From Xanthobacteraceae bacterium (GTDB taxonomy: Bacteria > Pseudomonadota > Alphaproteobacteria > Rhizobiales > Xanthobacteraceae), in contig JALHRD010000014.1 in the NCBI GenBank assembly GCA_022841625.1, forward strand, positions 62,001-126,000: 64,000 bases of DNA. The letters run 5' to 3'. The position numbers were made by a program, and so were the translations under genes. Under the pieces are notes generated by a model. It did no database searches. It was not told the origin of the DNA and saw nothing but the letters and a program-made list of their open reading frames with translations. Below, in pieces: positions 48,810 through 58,136 of this stretch. The stretch's first letter is position 1, and the number at the start of each line of letters is the position of its first letter.

Positions 48810-51791
48810 CTAGCCCAACACGTCGTCGAAGATGGCATTCAACTGCGCCAAATGCTTCGACATCACGCCGACCGCGGTCGCGGCCGCCGCCGGGCGTCCG
48901 CCATAGCGCGCGCGTTTCTGCGCGGTGCCCGCTTGGCTCAACACCCATTCGAGATAGGGCTCGATGAAGTGCCACGCGCCCATGTTGCGCGGCTCCTCCT
49001 GGCACCAAATCGTCTCGGCCTGCTTGAAGCGGGAGAGCTCATTCACCAAAGCTTTCATCGGCACCGGATAGAGCTGCTCGACGCGCAAAAGATAGACATC
49101 CTTGACACCGCGCTTCTCACGCTCCTCATAAAGATCGAAATAGACCTTGCCGGAACACATCACCACGCGCCGGATCTTGCTGTCGGGAACGAGCTTGATC
49201 GCGCCCTCCCCCGCATGCCCTAAAGGGGTAGCGAGCGGGCGGTCGGCATCGTCCCAGAGAACCCGATGAAACGATGTGTCCTGAGCCAGTTCGTCGAGCC
49301 GCGACACCGCCCGCTTGTGACGCAGCAGCGACTTCGGCGTCATCAGGATCAGCGGCTTACGGATGTCGCGCTTGAGCTGCCGGCGCAGAATGTGGAAATA
49401 GTTCGCCGGTGTCGTGCAGTTCGCCACCTGCATATTATCCTCGGCGCACATCTGCAGGAAGCGCTCAAGCCTGGCGGAGGAATGCTCCGGCCCCTGACCT
49501 TCATAGCCATGCGGCAGGAGGCAAACGAGGCCCGACATGCGCAACCACTTGCGTTCGCCGGACGAAATGAACTGATCGAACACGACCTGCGCGCCGTTGG
49601 CGAAGTCGCCAAACTGCGCCTCCCACAGCGTCAGCGCATTCGGCTCTGCCAGCGAATAGCCGTATTCGAAGCCAAGCACCGCCTCCTCCGAGAGCATCGA
49701 ATTGATCACCTCGTAGCGCGCTTGCTTTTGGCCGAGCTCGTTAAACGGGATGTAACGGTCTTCGTTCTCCTGGTCGATCAGCACCGAATGGCGCTGCGAA
49801 AATGTGCCGCGCTCGACATCCTGGCCCGACAATCGCACCGGGTGGCCGTCCAGCATCAGCGTGCAGAACGCCAGCGCCTCCGCCGTCGCCCAATCGATAT
49901 CCTTGCCGGTTTCGATCGCCTGCCGGCGATTGTCGAGAAAGCGCTGGATGGTGCGGTGGATGTGAAAGCCCTGCGGTACCGCGGTGATCTTTGCGCCAAT
50001 GGCCTTGAGCTTCGCAACATCGACCCCGGTAATGCCGCGCCGCGGGTCTTCATGATCGCGCGCGGCCTTGATGTCCGCCCAGCGGCCATCAAGCCAGTCC
50101 GCGTTGTTGGCCTTATAGCTTTGGCTCGATTCGAGTTCAGCATCGAGCTTGGCGCGCCAGTCGGCGCGCATCTTGTCGACGTCGGCCTCACTGACGACGC
50201 CTTCGCCGACCAGCTTCTTTGCGTAGATCTTCGATATCGAGGGATGCGCGCGGATCGCCTTGTACATCAACGGCTGGGTGAACGCCGGTTCGTCGCCTTC
50301 ATTGTGGCCGAAGCGCCGGTAACAGAACATATCGATCACGACCGGATGCTGGAATTTTTGCCGGAACTCGGTCGCGACCTTGGCGGCGTAGACCACCGCT
50401 TCGGGATCGTCGCCGTTGACGTGGAAAATCGGCGCCTCAATCATTTTGGCGACGTCCGATGGATACGGTGACGACCGCGAGTAGCGCGGATAGGTGGTGA
50501 AGCCGATCTGATTATTGACAATGAAGTGCACGGAGCCGCCGGTGCGATGGCCGCGCAGCCCGGACAAGCCGAAGCACTCCGCGATTACGCCCTGGCCGGC
50601 AAAAGCGGCGTCGCCATGGATCATCAGCGGCATCACCATGGTGCGATCTTCGCGGGTGGCGCCGAAGTGATCCTGCTTAGCGCGCACCTTGCCGAGCGCG
50701 ACCGGCACCACGATCTCAAGATGCGAAGGATTGGCGGTCAGCGAGAGATGCACACGATTGCCGTCAAACTCGCGATCGGACGAGGCGCCAAGATGATATT
50801 TTACGTCGCCGGAGCCTTCGACATCGGCCGGCGACGATGAGCCGCCCTTGAATTCGTGGAAGATCACGCGGTGCGGCTTGCCCATCACCTGCGCTAAGAC
50901 ACTGAGCCTTCCGCGATGCGCCATGCCGATGACGATTTCCTTGACGCCCAGTGCGCCGCCGCGCTTGATGATCTGCTCAAGCGCCGGAATCATTGCTTCG
51001 CCGCCATCGAGACCGAAGCGCTTGGTGCCGGTGAATTTCAGATCGCAGAAATTCTCAAAGCCTTCGGCCTCGATCAGCTTGTTGAGAATCGCGCGCCGAC
51101 CCTCGGGCGTGAATGCGATTTCCTTGTCTGGCCCTTCGATGCGTTCCTGCATCCAGGATTTCTGCGTTGGATCGGAGATGTGCATGAATTCGACGCCGAG
51201 CGTGTGGCAATAGGTGCGCCGCAGAATGGCGAGGATTTCACGCAGCGTCGCGAATTCAAGGCCAAGAACACGATCGAGAAAGATCCGCCGGTCCATGTCG
51301 GCTTCGGTGAAGCGGTAGGAGCGCGGATCGAGCTCGTGCTCATTTTTCGCCGGCTCAAGCCCGAGTGGATCGAGATTGGCGTGAAAATGTCCACGCGCGC
51401 GATAGGCGCGGATCAGCATCAACGCGTGAATTGAATCCCGCGTCGCCTGTTGCACATCGGCCGCCGACAGCTCGACGCCCTTGACCTGCGCCTTGGCCTT
51501 GATCTTGTCGCCGACGACTTTTTCGACCTCATCCCATTCGCCGGTGAGGGCGGCAACCCATTCGCCATGCGGACGCTCGGGCCAGTCCGTACGCCGCCAG
51601 GACGGGCCCGTGGCCGACCGGCGCGTTTCGGCGCCGCTGTCTTTCAGGTTCTGGAAAAACGCCTGCCAGTCGGCATCGACCGAGCCCGGATTGGCGAGGT
51701 AGCGGGTGTAGAGGTCCTCGATATAAGCGGCGTTGCCGCCGTCCAGGAACGAGGTTTGGGCAAACGCGGCATTGGCGTCTTGGCGGGACAT
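48810..51791 (-). CDS. odhA: 2-oxoglutarate dehydrogenase E1
   Basis: 993 residues, full length. N-terminal helix region (FLDGGNAAYIEDLYTRY, which binds E2), thiamine-diphosphate part with GMAHRGRLSVLAQVMGKP, GDAAFAGQGVIAECF and FTTYPRYSRSSPYP, and the transketolase C-terminal half ending VGVMSKHLAQLNAIFDDVLG. It decarboxylates 2-oxoglutarate in the TCA cycle. A 251-bp gap separates it from sucD, so it may have its own promoter. Confidence 0.97.
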   Translation of the reverse strand: MSRQDANAAFAQTSFLDGGNAAYIEDLYTRYLANPGSVDADWQAFFQNLKDSGAETRRSATGPSWRRTDWPERPHGEWVAALTGEWDEVEKVVGDKIKAKAQVKGVELSAADVQQATRDSIHALMLIRAYRARGHFHANLDPLGLEPAKNEHELDPRSYRFTEADMDRRIFLDRVLGLEFATLREILAILRRTYCHTLGVEFMHISDPTQKSWMQERIEGPDKEIAFTPEGRRAILNKLIEAEGFENFCDLKFTGTKRFGLDGGEAMIPALEQIIKRGGALGVKEIVIGMAHRGRLSVLAQVMGKPHRVIFHEFKGGSSSPADVEGSGDVKYHLGASSDREFDGNRVHLSLTANPSHLEIVVPVALGKVRAKQDHFGATREDRTMVMPLMIHGDAAFAGQGVIAECFGLSGLRGHRTGGSVHFIVNNQIGFTTYPRYSRSSPYPSDVAKMIEAPIFHVNGDDPEAVVYAAKVATEFRQKFQHPVVIDMFCYRRFGHNEGDEPAFTQPLMYKAIRAHPSISKIYAKKLVGEGVVSEADVDKMRADWRAKLDAELESSQSYKANNADWLDGRWADIKAARDHEDPRRGITGVDVAKLKAIGAKITAVPQGFHIHRTIQRFLDNRRQAIETGKDIDWATAEALAFCTLMLDGHPVRLSGQDVERGTFSQRHSVLIDQENEDRYIPFNELGQKQARYEVINSMLSEEAVLGFEYGYSLAEPNALTLWEAQFGDFANGAQVVFDQFISSGERKWLRMSGLVCLLPHGYEGQGPEHSSARLERFLQMCAEDNMQVANCTTPANYFHILRRQLKRDIRKPLILMTPKSLLRHKRAVSRLDELAQDTSFHRVLWDDADRPLATPLGHAGEGAIKLVPDSKIRRVVMCSGKVYFDLYEEREKRGVKDVYLLRVEQLYPVPMKALVNELSRFKQAETIWCQEEPRNMGAWHFIEPYLEWVLSQAGTAQKRARYGGRPAAAATAVGVMSKHLAQLNAIFDDVLG

Positions 51792-52042
51792 TCAAGAATC
51801 CTCGAGAGCAGGGCCGGCCAGGCAAAAATCCTACGAGAGCACCCGCAAAGGCGCGTCCAGGAGCGAATCGCCCCGATGCGCCCGACGGATCGTTACTCAT
51901 AGCTTATTTGGTTAACGAAAATGACTCGCAATTGCCAATATTTAGATTCTTGATTCATTTTTTAGACGCGTGGTCTTTGCAAGGGCATGGACCACAGAGG
52001 ACGGATGGCCACGGGCGACGGCAGCAAGACCACAGAACTGCG
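51792..52042. other. 251-bp gap between sucD and odhA, probable odhA promoter
   Basis: The first 110 bp upstream of odhA are GC-rich; from 51899 to 51966 the sequence becomes AT-rich (TTTGGTTAACGAAAATGACT and ATATTTAGATTCTTGATTCA on the plus strand). This is the most likely place for an odhA promoter on the minus strand. No hairpin of terminator type was found for sucD. Confidence 0.4.
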
Positions 52043-52927
52043 CTACCCCCGCAGCAGCTCCGCCAGAGTTTTTCCCAGCCTTGCCGGCGAGGGCGACACC
52101 TTGATGCCGGCGGATTCCATGGCCGCGGTCTTGGAACCGGCGTCGCCTTTGCCGCCGGAAATGATCGCGCCGGCATGGCCCATGCGGCGGCCAGGCGGCG
52201 CGGTGCGCCCGGCGATGAAGCCAACCATCGGCTTCTTGCGGCCGCGCTTGGCCTCGTCCTTGAGGAACTGCGCCGCGTCCTCCTCCGACGAACCGCCGAT
52301 TTCGCCGATCATAATGATCGCCTCGGTCGCCTTGTCGCCAAGCAGCAGTTCCAGCCCCTCGATGAAATCCATACCCTTGACCGGATCGCCGCCGATGCCG
52401 AGCGCGGTGGTCTGGCCGAGGCCTTCCCGCGTGGTCTGAAACACCGCCTCATAGGTCAGTGTGCCCGAGCGCGACACAATCCCGACCTTGCCGGGCTTGA
52501 AGATATTGCCGGGCATGATGCCGATCTTGCATTCGCCCGCAGTGATCACGCCGGGGCAGTTCGGACCGATCAGGCGCGACTTCGAGCCCGACAGCGAGCG
52601 CTTTACTTTCACCATGTCGGCGACCGGGATGCCTTCGGTGATGCACACGATTAATGGAATTTCGGCCTCGATCGCTTCCGAAATCGCATCGGCGGCACCG
52701 GCCGGCGGCACGTAGATCACGCTGGCGTCGCAGCCGGTCGTCTCCTTGGCCTCGGCGACGGTATCGAACACCGGCAAGCCCAGATGGGTGGCGCCGCCCT
52801 TGCCGGGCGCAACACCGCCGACCATCTTGGTGCCGTAGGCAATCGCCTGCTCGGAATGGAAGGTGCCATTCTTGCCGGTGAAGCCCTGGCAGATAACCTT
52901 GGTGTTCTTGTCGACGAGAATGGGCAT
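52043..52927 (-). CDS. sucD: succinyl-CoA synthetase alpha subunit
   Basis: 294 residues. CoA-binding N-terminus ([21 protein letters not shown]), [28 protein letters not shown]-type strand, and the phospho-histidine in [12 protein letters not shown]. It forms the alpha half with SucC and converts succinyl-CoA to succinate with ATP or GTP synthesis. Its upstream spacer to sucC is invaded by the DUF559 repeat unit (52958-53441). Confidence 0.97.
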   Translation of the reverse strand: MPILVDKNTKVICQGFTGKNGTFHSEQAIAYGTKMVGGVAPGKGGATHLGLPVFDTVAEAKETTGCDASVIYVPPAGAADAISEAIEAEIPLIVCITEGIPVADMVKVKRSLSGSKSRLIGPNCPGVITAGECKIGIMPGNIFKPGKVGIVSRSGTLTYEAVFQTTREGLGQTTALGIGGDPVKGMDFIEGLELLLGDKATEAIIMIGEIGGSSEEDAAQFLKDEAKRGRKKPMVGFIAGRTAPPGRRMGHAGAIISGGKGDAGSKTAAMESAGIKVSPSPARLGKTLAELLRG

Positions 52928-52933
52928 GGGACC

Positions 52934-53389
52934 TCAGCGGTGCTGCGAACTCGGACTACCTCCCCCTGAAAGGGGGAGGTCGGCGCGCCAGCGCCGGGTG
53001 GGGGTCACGCCACAAAGGCGCACTTTGTCTGCTGTCGTCTTGATTGTCTCAAGAACACCACGCAGATTTTGCGCTACGTCGTTGTTCCAGAACCGGAGCA
53101 AGGTGACGCCGCGCGACATGAGCCAATCGGTTCGCCGCTGATCGCGACTCGATTGCAACCGTTCGTTATGCTGGCCGCCATCGAGCTCGATCGCCAGACG
53201 AAGCTGCGGACAGTAGAAATCAAGCGTGTACGGACCGGCAGGATGCTGACGCCGGAAGTTGAGGCCATCCACCCGGCCTCCTCGAAGCCTGCTCCACATC
53301 ATTGCTTCGACGTCCGTAGAATTCTGTCGTAGTTGCCGCGCGCGTGCGGTCTTGAGCCGCGTGCGATCAAACCGCGTTTTGACCCCCAC
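52934..53389 (-). CDS. DUF559 (Vsr-like PD-(D/E)XK) endonuclease-fold protein inside a palindromic repeat unit
   Basis: 151 residues if the GTG at 53389 is used: AGGGAG lies four bases before it, inside the right-hand repeat. The frame stays open back to ATG 53482, whose first bases overlap the sucC stop (ATGA); that reading translates the repeat as [17 protein letters not shown]. With numbering from 53482, the DUF559 core runs from 48 to 148: TDVEAMMWSRLR, FRRQHPAGPYTLDFYC (D88), LAIELDGGQH (E99, D101, H105), RFWNNDV. These are the acidic residues expected of a Vsr/restriction-like metal site. The C-terminal 25 residues are read from the left repeat. It separates sucC from sucD, in the same orientation. 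Function unknown; DNA nicking at the repeat would be a natural guess. Confidence 0.85.
   Translation of the reverse strand: MGVKTRFDRTRLKTARARQLRQNSTDVEAMMWSRLRGGRVDGLNFRRQHPAGPYTLDFYCPQLRLAIELDGGQHNERLQSSRDQRRTDWLMSRGVTLLRFWNNDVAQNLRGVLETIKTTADKVRLCGVTPTRRWRADLPLSGGGSPSSQHR
52958..53007 (+). repeat. left copy of the palindromic repeat
   Basis: 50 bp: 10-bp stem ACCTCCCCCT / AGGGGGAGGT with loop GAA (52958-52980), second stem CGGCGC-GCCA-GCGCCG (52981-52996), then GGTGGGGGTCA. It starts 30 bp upstream of the sucD start codon and encodes the last residues of the DUF559 frame on the minus strand. Confidence 0.85.
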
Positions 53390-53441
53390 CCGGCTCCCTT
53401 CGCTACGCTCGCTCGCCGACCTCCCCCTTTCAGGGGGAGGT
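53380..53441 (-). repeat. right copy of the palindromic repeat (inverted)
   Basis: 62 bp, inverted relative to the left copy: TGACCCCCACCCGG, a variable segment containing CTCCCTT (AGGGAG on the minus strand) in place of the 6-bp hairpin, CGCCG, then the 23-bp outer hairpin with loop TTC. On the minus strand it provides a possible ribosome binding site and the GTG start of the nuclease. It ends 37 bp from the sucC stop. Confidence 0.85.
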
Positions 53442-53478
53442 AACGGAGTCCGCGGCTCGCTCGGTGCGCCCATCGGAA

Positions 53479-54645
53479 TCATCTCCCCCTCACCGCCTTG
53501 ACGATCTTCTGCGCGGCATCGTCAAGGTCATCGGCCGATGTCACATTGAGATTGGACTTGGCGATGATCTCCTTGCCGCGCTCGACATTGGTGCCTTCGA
53601 GCCGCACCACCAGCGGCACGCGCAAACCGACATCCTTCACCGCGGCCACCACGCCCTCGGCGATGACGTCGCATTTCATAATGCCGCCAAAAATATTGAC
53701 GAGGATGCCTTTTACCTTCGGATCGGATGTAATGATCTTGAACGCGGCCGCCACCTTCTCGGCGGTCGCACCGCCGCCTACATCGAGGAAGTTCGCGGGC
53801 TCTTCGCCGTATAGTTTGATGATGTCCATGGTCGCCATCGCGAGTCCGGCGCCGTTGACCATGCAACCGATGGTGCCGTCAAGCGCGACATAATTTAGGT
53901 CGTGTTTCGACGCCTCAATCTCCTTGTCGTCTTCCTCGGTCAGGTCGCGCAGCGCCATAATATCGGGATGGCGGAACAGCGCGTTGTCGTCAAAGCCGAT
54001 CTTGGCGTCGAGGCACAGCAGCTTGCTATCTTTGGTCACGATCAGCGGATTGATCTCAAGCATGCTCATGTCCTTCTCGGTGAAGGCCCGATAAAGACTG
54101 CTGAGCAACCCGCTCAATTGCTTCTGAAGATCGCCGGTCAGCCGCAGCGCCTGCGCGATGCGGCGGACGTGGTGCGGACAAATGCCGGTCACGGGGTCGA
54201 TGCTGATGGTATCGATCTTGTCCGGCGTCTTGTGCGCCACTTCCTCGATATCCATGCCGCCTTCAGTCGACACCACAAACGCGACCCGAGCGCTGGTGCG
54301 ATCAACCAGCGCCGCGAGATAGAGTTCTCGCTCGATACCCGAGCCTTCCTCGATATAGAGCCGGTTGACCTGCTTGCCCTTGGGGCCGGTCTGCTTGGTA
54401 ACCAGCACCGCACCGATCAGCCGCTCAGCCTCCTTGCGCACATCGTCAATCGAGCGCACGACCTTAACGCCACCGGCCTTGCCGCGGCCGCCGGCGTGAA
54501 TCTGCGCCTTGACCACGACCACCGGCGAACCAAGATCCTGCGCCGCCTTGACGGCATCGGTGGCCGAAAACGCCGCGTGCCCGCGCGGCACCGGCACGCC
54601 GAATTCGCGCAGCACCGCCTTGGCCTGATATTCGTGGATGTTCAT
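53479..54645 (-). CDS. sucC: succinyl-CoA synthetase beta subunit
   Basis: 388 residues from ATG 54645, the same length as E. coli SucC; the open frame upstream is unconserved. ATP-grasp domain ([38 protein letters not shown]), and the C-terminal CoA-binding half with [15 protein letters not shown] and [13 protein letters not shown]. The 11-base G run (minus strand) ends six bases before the start codon, occupying the ribosome binding site position. Between mdh and the DUF559 unit. Confidence 0.97.
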   Translation of the reverse strand: MNIHEYQAKAVLREFGVPVPRGHAAFSATDAVKAAQDLGSPVVVVKAQIHAGGRGKAGGVKVVRSIDDVRKEAERLIGAVLVTKQTGPKGKQVNRLYIEEGSGIERELYLAALVDRTSARVAFVVSTEGGMDIEEVAHKTPDKIDTISIDPVTGICPHHVRRIAQALRLTGDLQKQLSGLLSSLYRAFTEKDMSMLEINPLIVTKDSKLLCLDAKIGFDDNALFRHPDIMALRDLTEEDDKEIEASKHDLNYVALDGTIGCMVNGAGLAMATMDIIKLYGEEPANFLDVGGGATAEKVAAAFKIITSDPKVKGILVNIFGGIMKCDVIAEGVVAAVKDVGLRVPLVVRLEGTNVERGKEIIAKSNLNVTSADDLDDAAQKIVKAVRGR

Positions 54646-54651
54646 CGAACG

Positions 54652-54662
54652 CCCCCCCCCCC
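54652..54662 (-). repeat. 11-base G homopolymer just before the sucC start
   Basis: Eleven consecutive C on the plus strand (G on the minus strand), 6 bases from ATG 54645. It replaces the expected Shine-Dalgarno sequence. Such tracts slip during replication and may also be miscounted in sequencing. Confidence 0.85.
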
Positions 54663-54708
54663 GCAATCGCAACCGACGGCGTCACGCCACCGGGAACTCA
54701 AGATTCAA

Positions 54709-55758
<1,050 letters not shown>

Positions 55759-55899
55759 TCATAGACCTTTTCCAGTCCCTCCTTCAAGGGACAGGGCGGC
55801 CAATTCACCCGCAGCCCACGATGCTGGGAATGATGCCGCCAAAATGCTAACATCTGTGATGAATTGCGCGGCATTTTGCGCTTCGCCAAGGAACGCGTT

Positions 55900-55963
55900 C
55901 CCCGCCTACGAGATGAAGCGGTGGCCGCCGATCATCCGGGCACCGGGCGTGAAATTGGAGTGA
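55900..55963 (+). pseudogene. 3' relic of a Bug receptor gene
   Basis: The last codons before the TGA at 55961-55963 read AFPAYEMKRWPPIIRAPGVK plus LE. This matches the C-terminus of the intact Bug gene next door (FIANEAVKWPPIIKATGFK). Upstream, no frame continues the family, so only the tail of a tandem copy is left. It ends seven bases before the intact gene starts. Confidence 0.5.
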
Positions 55964-55969
55964 ACGATC

Positions 55970-56944
55970 ATGCGGCTTCCGGCGCTGGCGCTCGCCGTCG
56001 TTTTCGCCATTGGCCTGGGTCAGACCCCCGTGCGGGCGCAGCCCTATCCCGACAAGCCGATCAAACTGATCATTCCACTGGTTGCCGGCTCGCCAATCAC
56101 CGCGTTGGCGCGCGTGGTCGCGCAGCCGCTGTCGGCGCGGCTCGGACAGCAGGTCGTCATCGAGAGCCGCCCTGGCGCCGGAACCTCGATCGGCGTCAAG
56201 GCTGCCGCCGCCCTGCCGCCAGACGGCTATGGCCTTTTGATGTACGGGCAGAACATTGCCTATTTGCGGCAACTTTATCCCGACCTTGGTTTTGATCCGA
56301 TCAAGGCCTTTGTGCCGGTTGCGCCGCTGGCGGCCTATTTCCACGTCGTCGTGATTTCGCCGACGCTGCCAGCTACGACGCTGCCGGAATTCGTCGCATA
56401 TGCGAAGGCCAATCCCGGCAAGCTCAATTTCGGCATCGGGCTTGGCACCATGCCGCAGATCATCGGCGAGTATTTCAATCTGGTGGCGGGGCTCAATATC
56501 ACCACCATTCCCTATGCCGGCGGCGAACAAGTGCGCGTCGATCTGCTCGGCGGGCGCATTCATATGAATGTCGGTCCGCCGACCAACCTCATGGGCCTGA
56601 TCAAAGAAGGCAAGCTGCGGCCGATCGCGGTCACCAGCAAGCAGCGCATGAAGGAGCTGCCGGATGTGCCAACCATGATCGAAAGCGGCTACCCGCAGGT
56701 CGGGTTCCATCCCGATGTCTGGCAGGGAATTCTGGCGCCGGCGGGAACGCCGATGGCGATTGTCGAGCGGCTCAATACCGAGATCAACGCCGTGCTCGCG
56801 ATGCCCGACGTGCGGACCAGCCTGCTGCGGCTCGGCGTCGCCGATATTATGGCAATGTCGACGGCGCAATTCGCCGGCTTCATCGCCAACGAAGCTGTCA
56901 AATGGCCGCCAATCATCAAGGCGACCGGCTTTAAGGTGCAGTAG
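55970..56944 (+). CDS. Bug/TctC-type periplasmic solute receptor
   Basis: 324 residues. Signal peptide (about 1-24, GQTPVRAQ), then PYPDKPIKLIIPLVAGSPIT, ESRPGAGTSIGVKAAA, PDGYGLLMYG, DVPTMIESGYPQVGFH and ILAPAGTP, all classical Bug signatures. The usual GGxxD near the start is GSPIT, so the binding loop deviates. It stands alone among TCA genes with no TctAB partner; a relic of a tandem copy lies just upstream. A role in dicarboxylate capture is possible but not shown. Confidence 0.9.
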   Translation: MRLPALALAVVFAIGLGQTPVRAQPYPDKPIKLIIPLVAGSPITALARVVAQPLSARLGQQVVIESRPGAGTSIGVKAAAALPPDGYGLLMYGQNIAYLRQLYPDLGFDPIKAFVPVAPLAAYFHVVVISPTLPATTLPEFVAYAKANPGKLNFGIGLGTMPQIIGEYFNLVAGLNITTIPYAGGEQVRVDLLGGRIHMNVGPPTNLMGLIKEGKLRPIAVTSKQRMKELPDVPTMIESGYPQVGFHPDVWQGILAPAGTPMAIVERLNTEINAVLAMPDVRTSLLRLGVADIMAMSTAQFAGFIANEAVKWPPIIKATGFKVQ

Positions 56945-56957
56945 CGCGGAGACGCTT

Positions 56958-58136
56958 TCAGGTTTCCGCGACGCCCGCCTGGGGCGCGCGCAAGTCGCGG
57001 CGGCCATGCGGCAAGGCAAGGTAGGTGTCCGAGCGCATTTCGATCAGCCGCGAAGCGGTGCGCTTAAATTCTTGAGCCTCGTAACCGTCGACCGCAAGAT
57101 AGAGCCGGTCGGGCTCGGCGGCGGCTGAGGCCACGAGCTTCACCGCATGATCGTAGAGGGTATCGATCAGGATGATAAAGCGCTTGGCCTCGTTGCGGCG
57201 GCTGACATCCATCACCGGAATCCGATCAAGCACAATTGTGTGAAACTCATGCGCGATCCTCAGATAGTCCGACGCCGCGAGCGGTTGCTCGCAGAGATCG
57301 TGGAACGAGAAGCGCGCCACACCCATGGCCGCACGCGGCACGCGCACGATGCGCCGCTTTACGATGAGATCATGCGGCGCTGCCGGATGGCCGCCGGTGA
57401 GCTTGCGCCAGGCATCGTCGAGCGCGGCGTCCGCCGCACGGTTCGCCGGAACATGCCAGGCCGGCTGACCGGCAAGCTTCTCCAGTCGAAAATCGGTCCG
57501 CGCCTCCAATCGCAATACTGTCATGTGCTGTTCAAGCATTGCGATGAACGGCACGAATAATGCGCGATTGAGGCCGTCTTTATACAATTCGTCGGGCTGC
57601 ACATTCGAGGTCGCTACCACCACGACGCCGAGTTCGAACATCCGCTTGAATAAGCGGCCAAGAATCATGGCGTCGGAGATGTCGGTGACATGGAATTCGT
57701 CGAAACAGAGCAGCCAATTCTCGTCCGCCAGCGCCGCAGCGGTCAGCCCGATCGGATCTTCCCCGTTGTCGGTCTTCGGCCGCTCGCGGAATTGTCGCAC
57801 CCGCTCATGGACATCGGCCATGAACGCGTGGAAATGCACGCGCCGCTTGCGACGGATCGGCGACGCCTCGAAAAACAAGTCCATCAACATGGTCTTGCCG
57901 CGGCCAACCTCGCCAAAAACATAGAGGCCCTTGATCGGCTCCTGCTTGCGCTCGCGCGCGCCAAATAGCCAGCCAAGAGATGACGATTTGCGCGCAAGCC
58001 GATGTTCGCGCAGGCGGCCTTCCAGCTCGGTGAACAGTTCAAGCGCATGCGCTTGCGCCCAGTCGTGCTCGATGTCCCCGGCAGAGACCAGTGCGCGATA
58101 ATGTGCGTCTAGGTTGGTGGGCATGTTCCCCGCCAT
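56958..58136 (-). CDS. zapE: cell division protein ZapE (AFG1-like ATPase)
   Basis: 392 residues. Walker A GLYVFGEVGRGKTMLMDLFF near 90, Walker B LCFDEFHVTDISDAMIL, VATSNVQPDELYKDGL with the sensor Asn, and FHDLCEQPLAASDYLRI. AFG1/ZapE ATPases bind FtsZ during late division and help quality control of membrane proteins. Its start overlaps the thpR stop by one base. Gene order next to mdh is typical for Hyphomicrobiales. Confidence 0.94.
   Translation of the reverse strand: MAGNMPTNLDAHYRALVSAGDIEHDWAQAHALELFTELEGRLREHRLARKSSSLGWLFGARERKQEPIKGLYVFGEVGRGKTMLMDLFFEASPIRRKRRVHFHAFMADVHERVRQFRERPKTDNGEDPIGLTAAALADENWLLCFDEFHVTDISDAMILGRLFKRMFELGVVVVATSNVQPDELYKDGLNRALFVPFIAMLEQHMTVLRLEARTDFRLEKLAGQPAWHVPANRAADAALDDAWRKLTGGHPAAPHDLIVKRRIVRVPRAAMGVARFSFHDLCEQPLAASDYLRIAHEFHTIVLDRIPVMDVSRRNEAKRFIILIDTLYDHAVKLVASAAAEPDRLYLAVDGYEAQEFKRTASRLIEMRSDTYLALPHGRRDLRAPQAGVAET

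Larger units (their letters stand above)
52958..53441 (-). mobile_element. 484-bp unit: DUF559 nuclease gene bracketed by inverted palindromic repeats
   Basis: Two inverted copies of one repeat end the unit exactly: each outer end is the 23-bp hairpin ACCTCCCCCT-GAA/TTC-AGGGGGAGGT, followed inward by CGGCG, a variable part, and CGGGTGGGGGTCA. The nuclease gene fills the space between. Removing the unit leaves a 67-bp sucC-sucD spacer, normal for a coupled operon, so this looks like an insertion. No target duplication or transposase is visible. Repeats of this type are abundant in Hyphomicrobiales intergenic DNA. Confidence 0.6.

Noticed and set aside
49266-50471. 401-codon plus-strand frame inside odhA
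   Set aside because: Fully antisense to the conserved E1 catalytic region; composition is typical of reverse-strand reading.
52940-53460. Target-site duplication around the DUF559 unit
   Set aside because: The outer flanks share only a CGGACT word in inverted order, not a direct duplication, so no TSD can be claimed.
53482-53494. Third copy of the CTCCCCCT repeat at the sucC 3' end
   Set aside because: These bases encode the last sucC residues (VRGR) and lack the palindrome; similarity is by chance.
55890-55901. GGAACGCGTTCC palindrome as an IclR-type operator for the Bug gene
   Set aside because: Arms face outward in a different spacing from the GTTCCG N5 CGGAAC sites and it lies within the receptor relic; probably chance.
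55847-57019. Long minus-strand open frame of 390 codons across the Bug gene
   Set aside because: It is antisense to a receptor with full family signatures and reads His/Arg/Asp-rich sequence typical of a shadow frame in GC-rich DNA.
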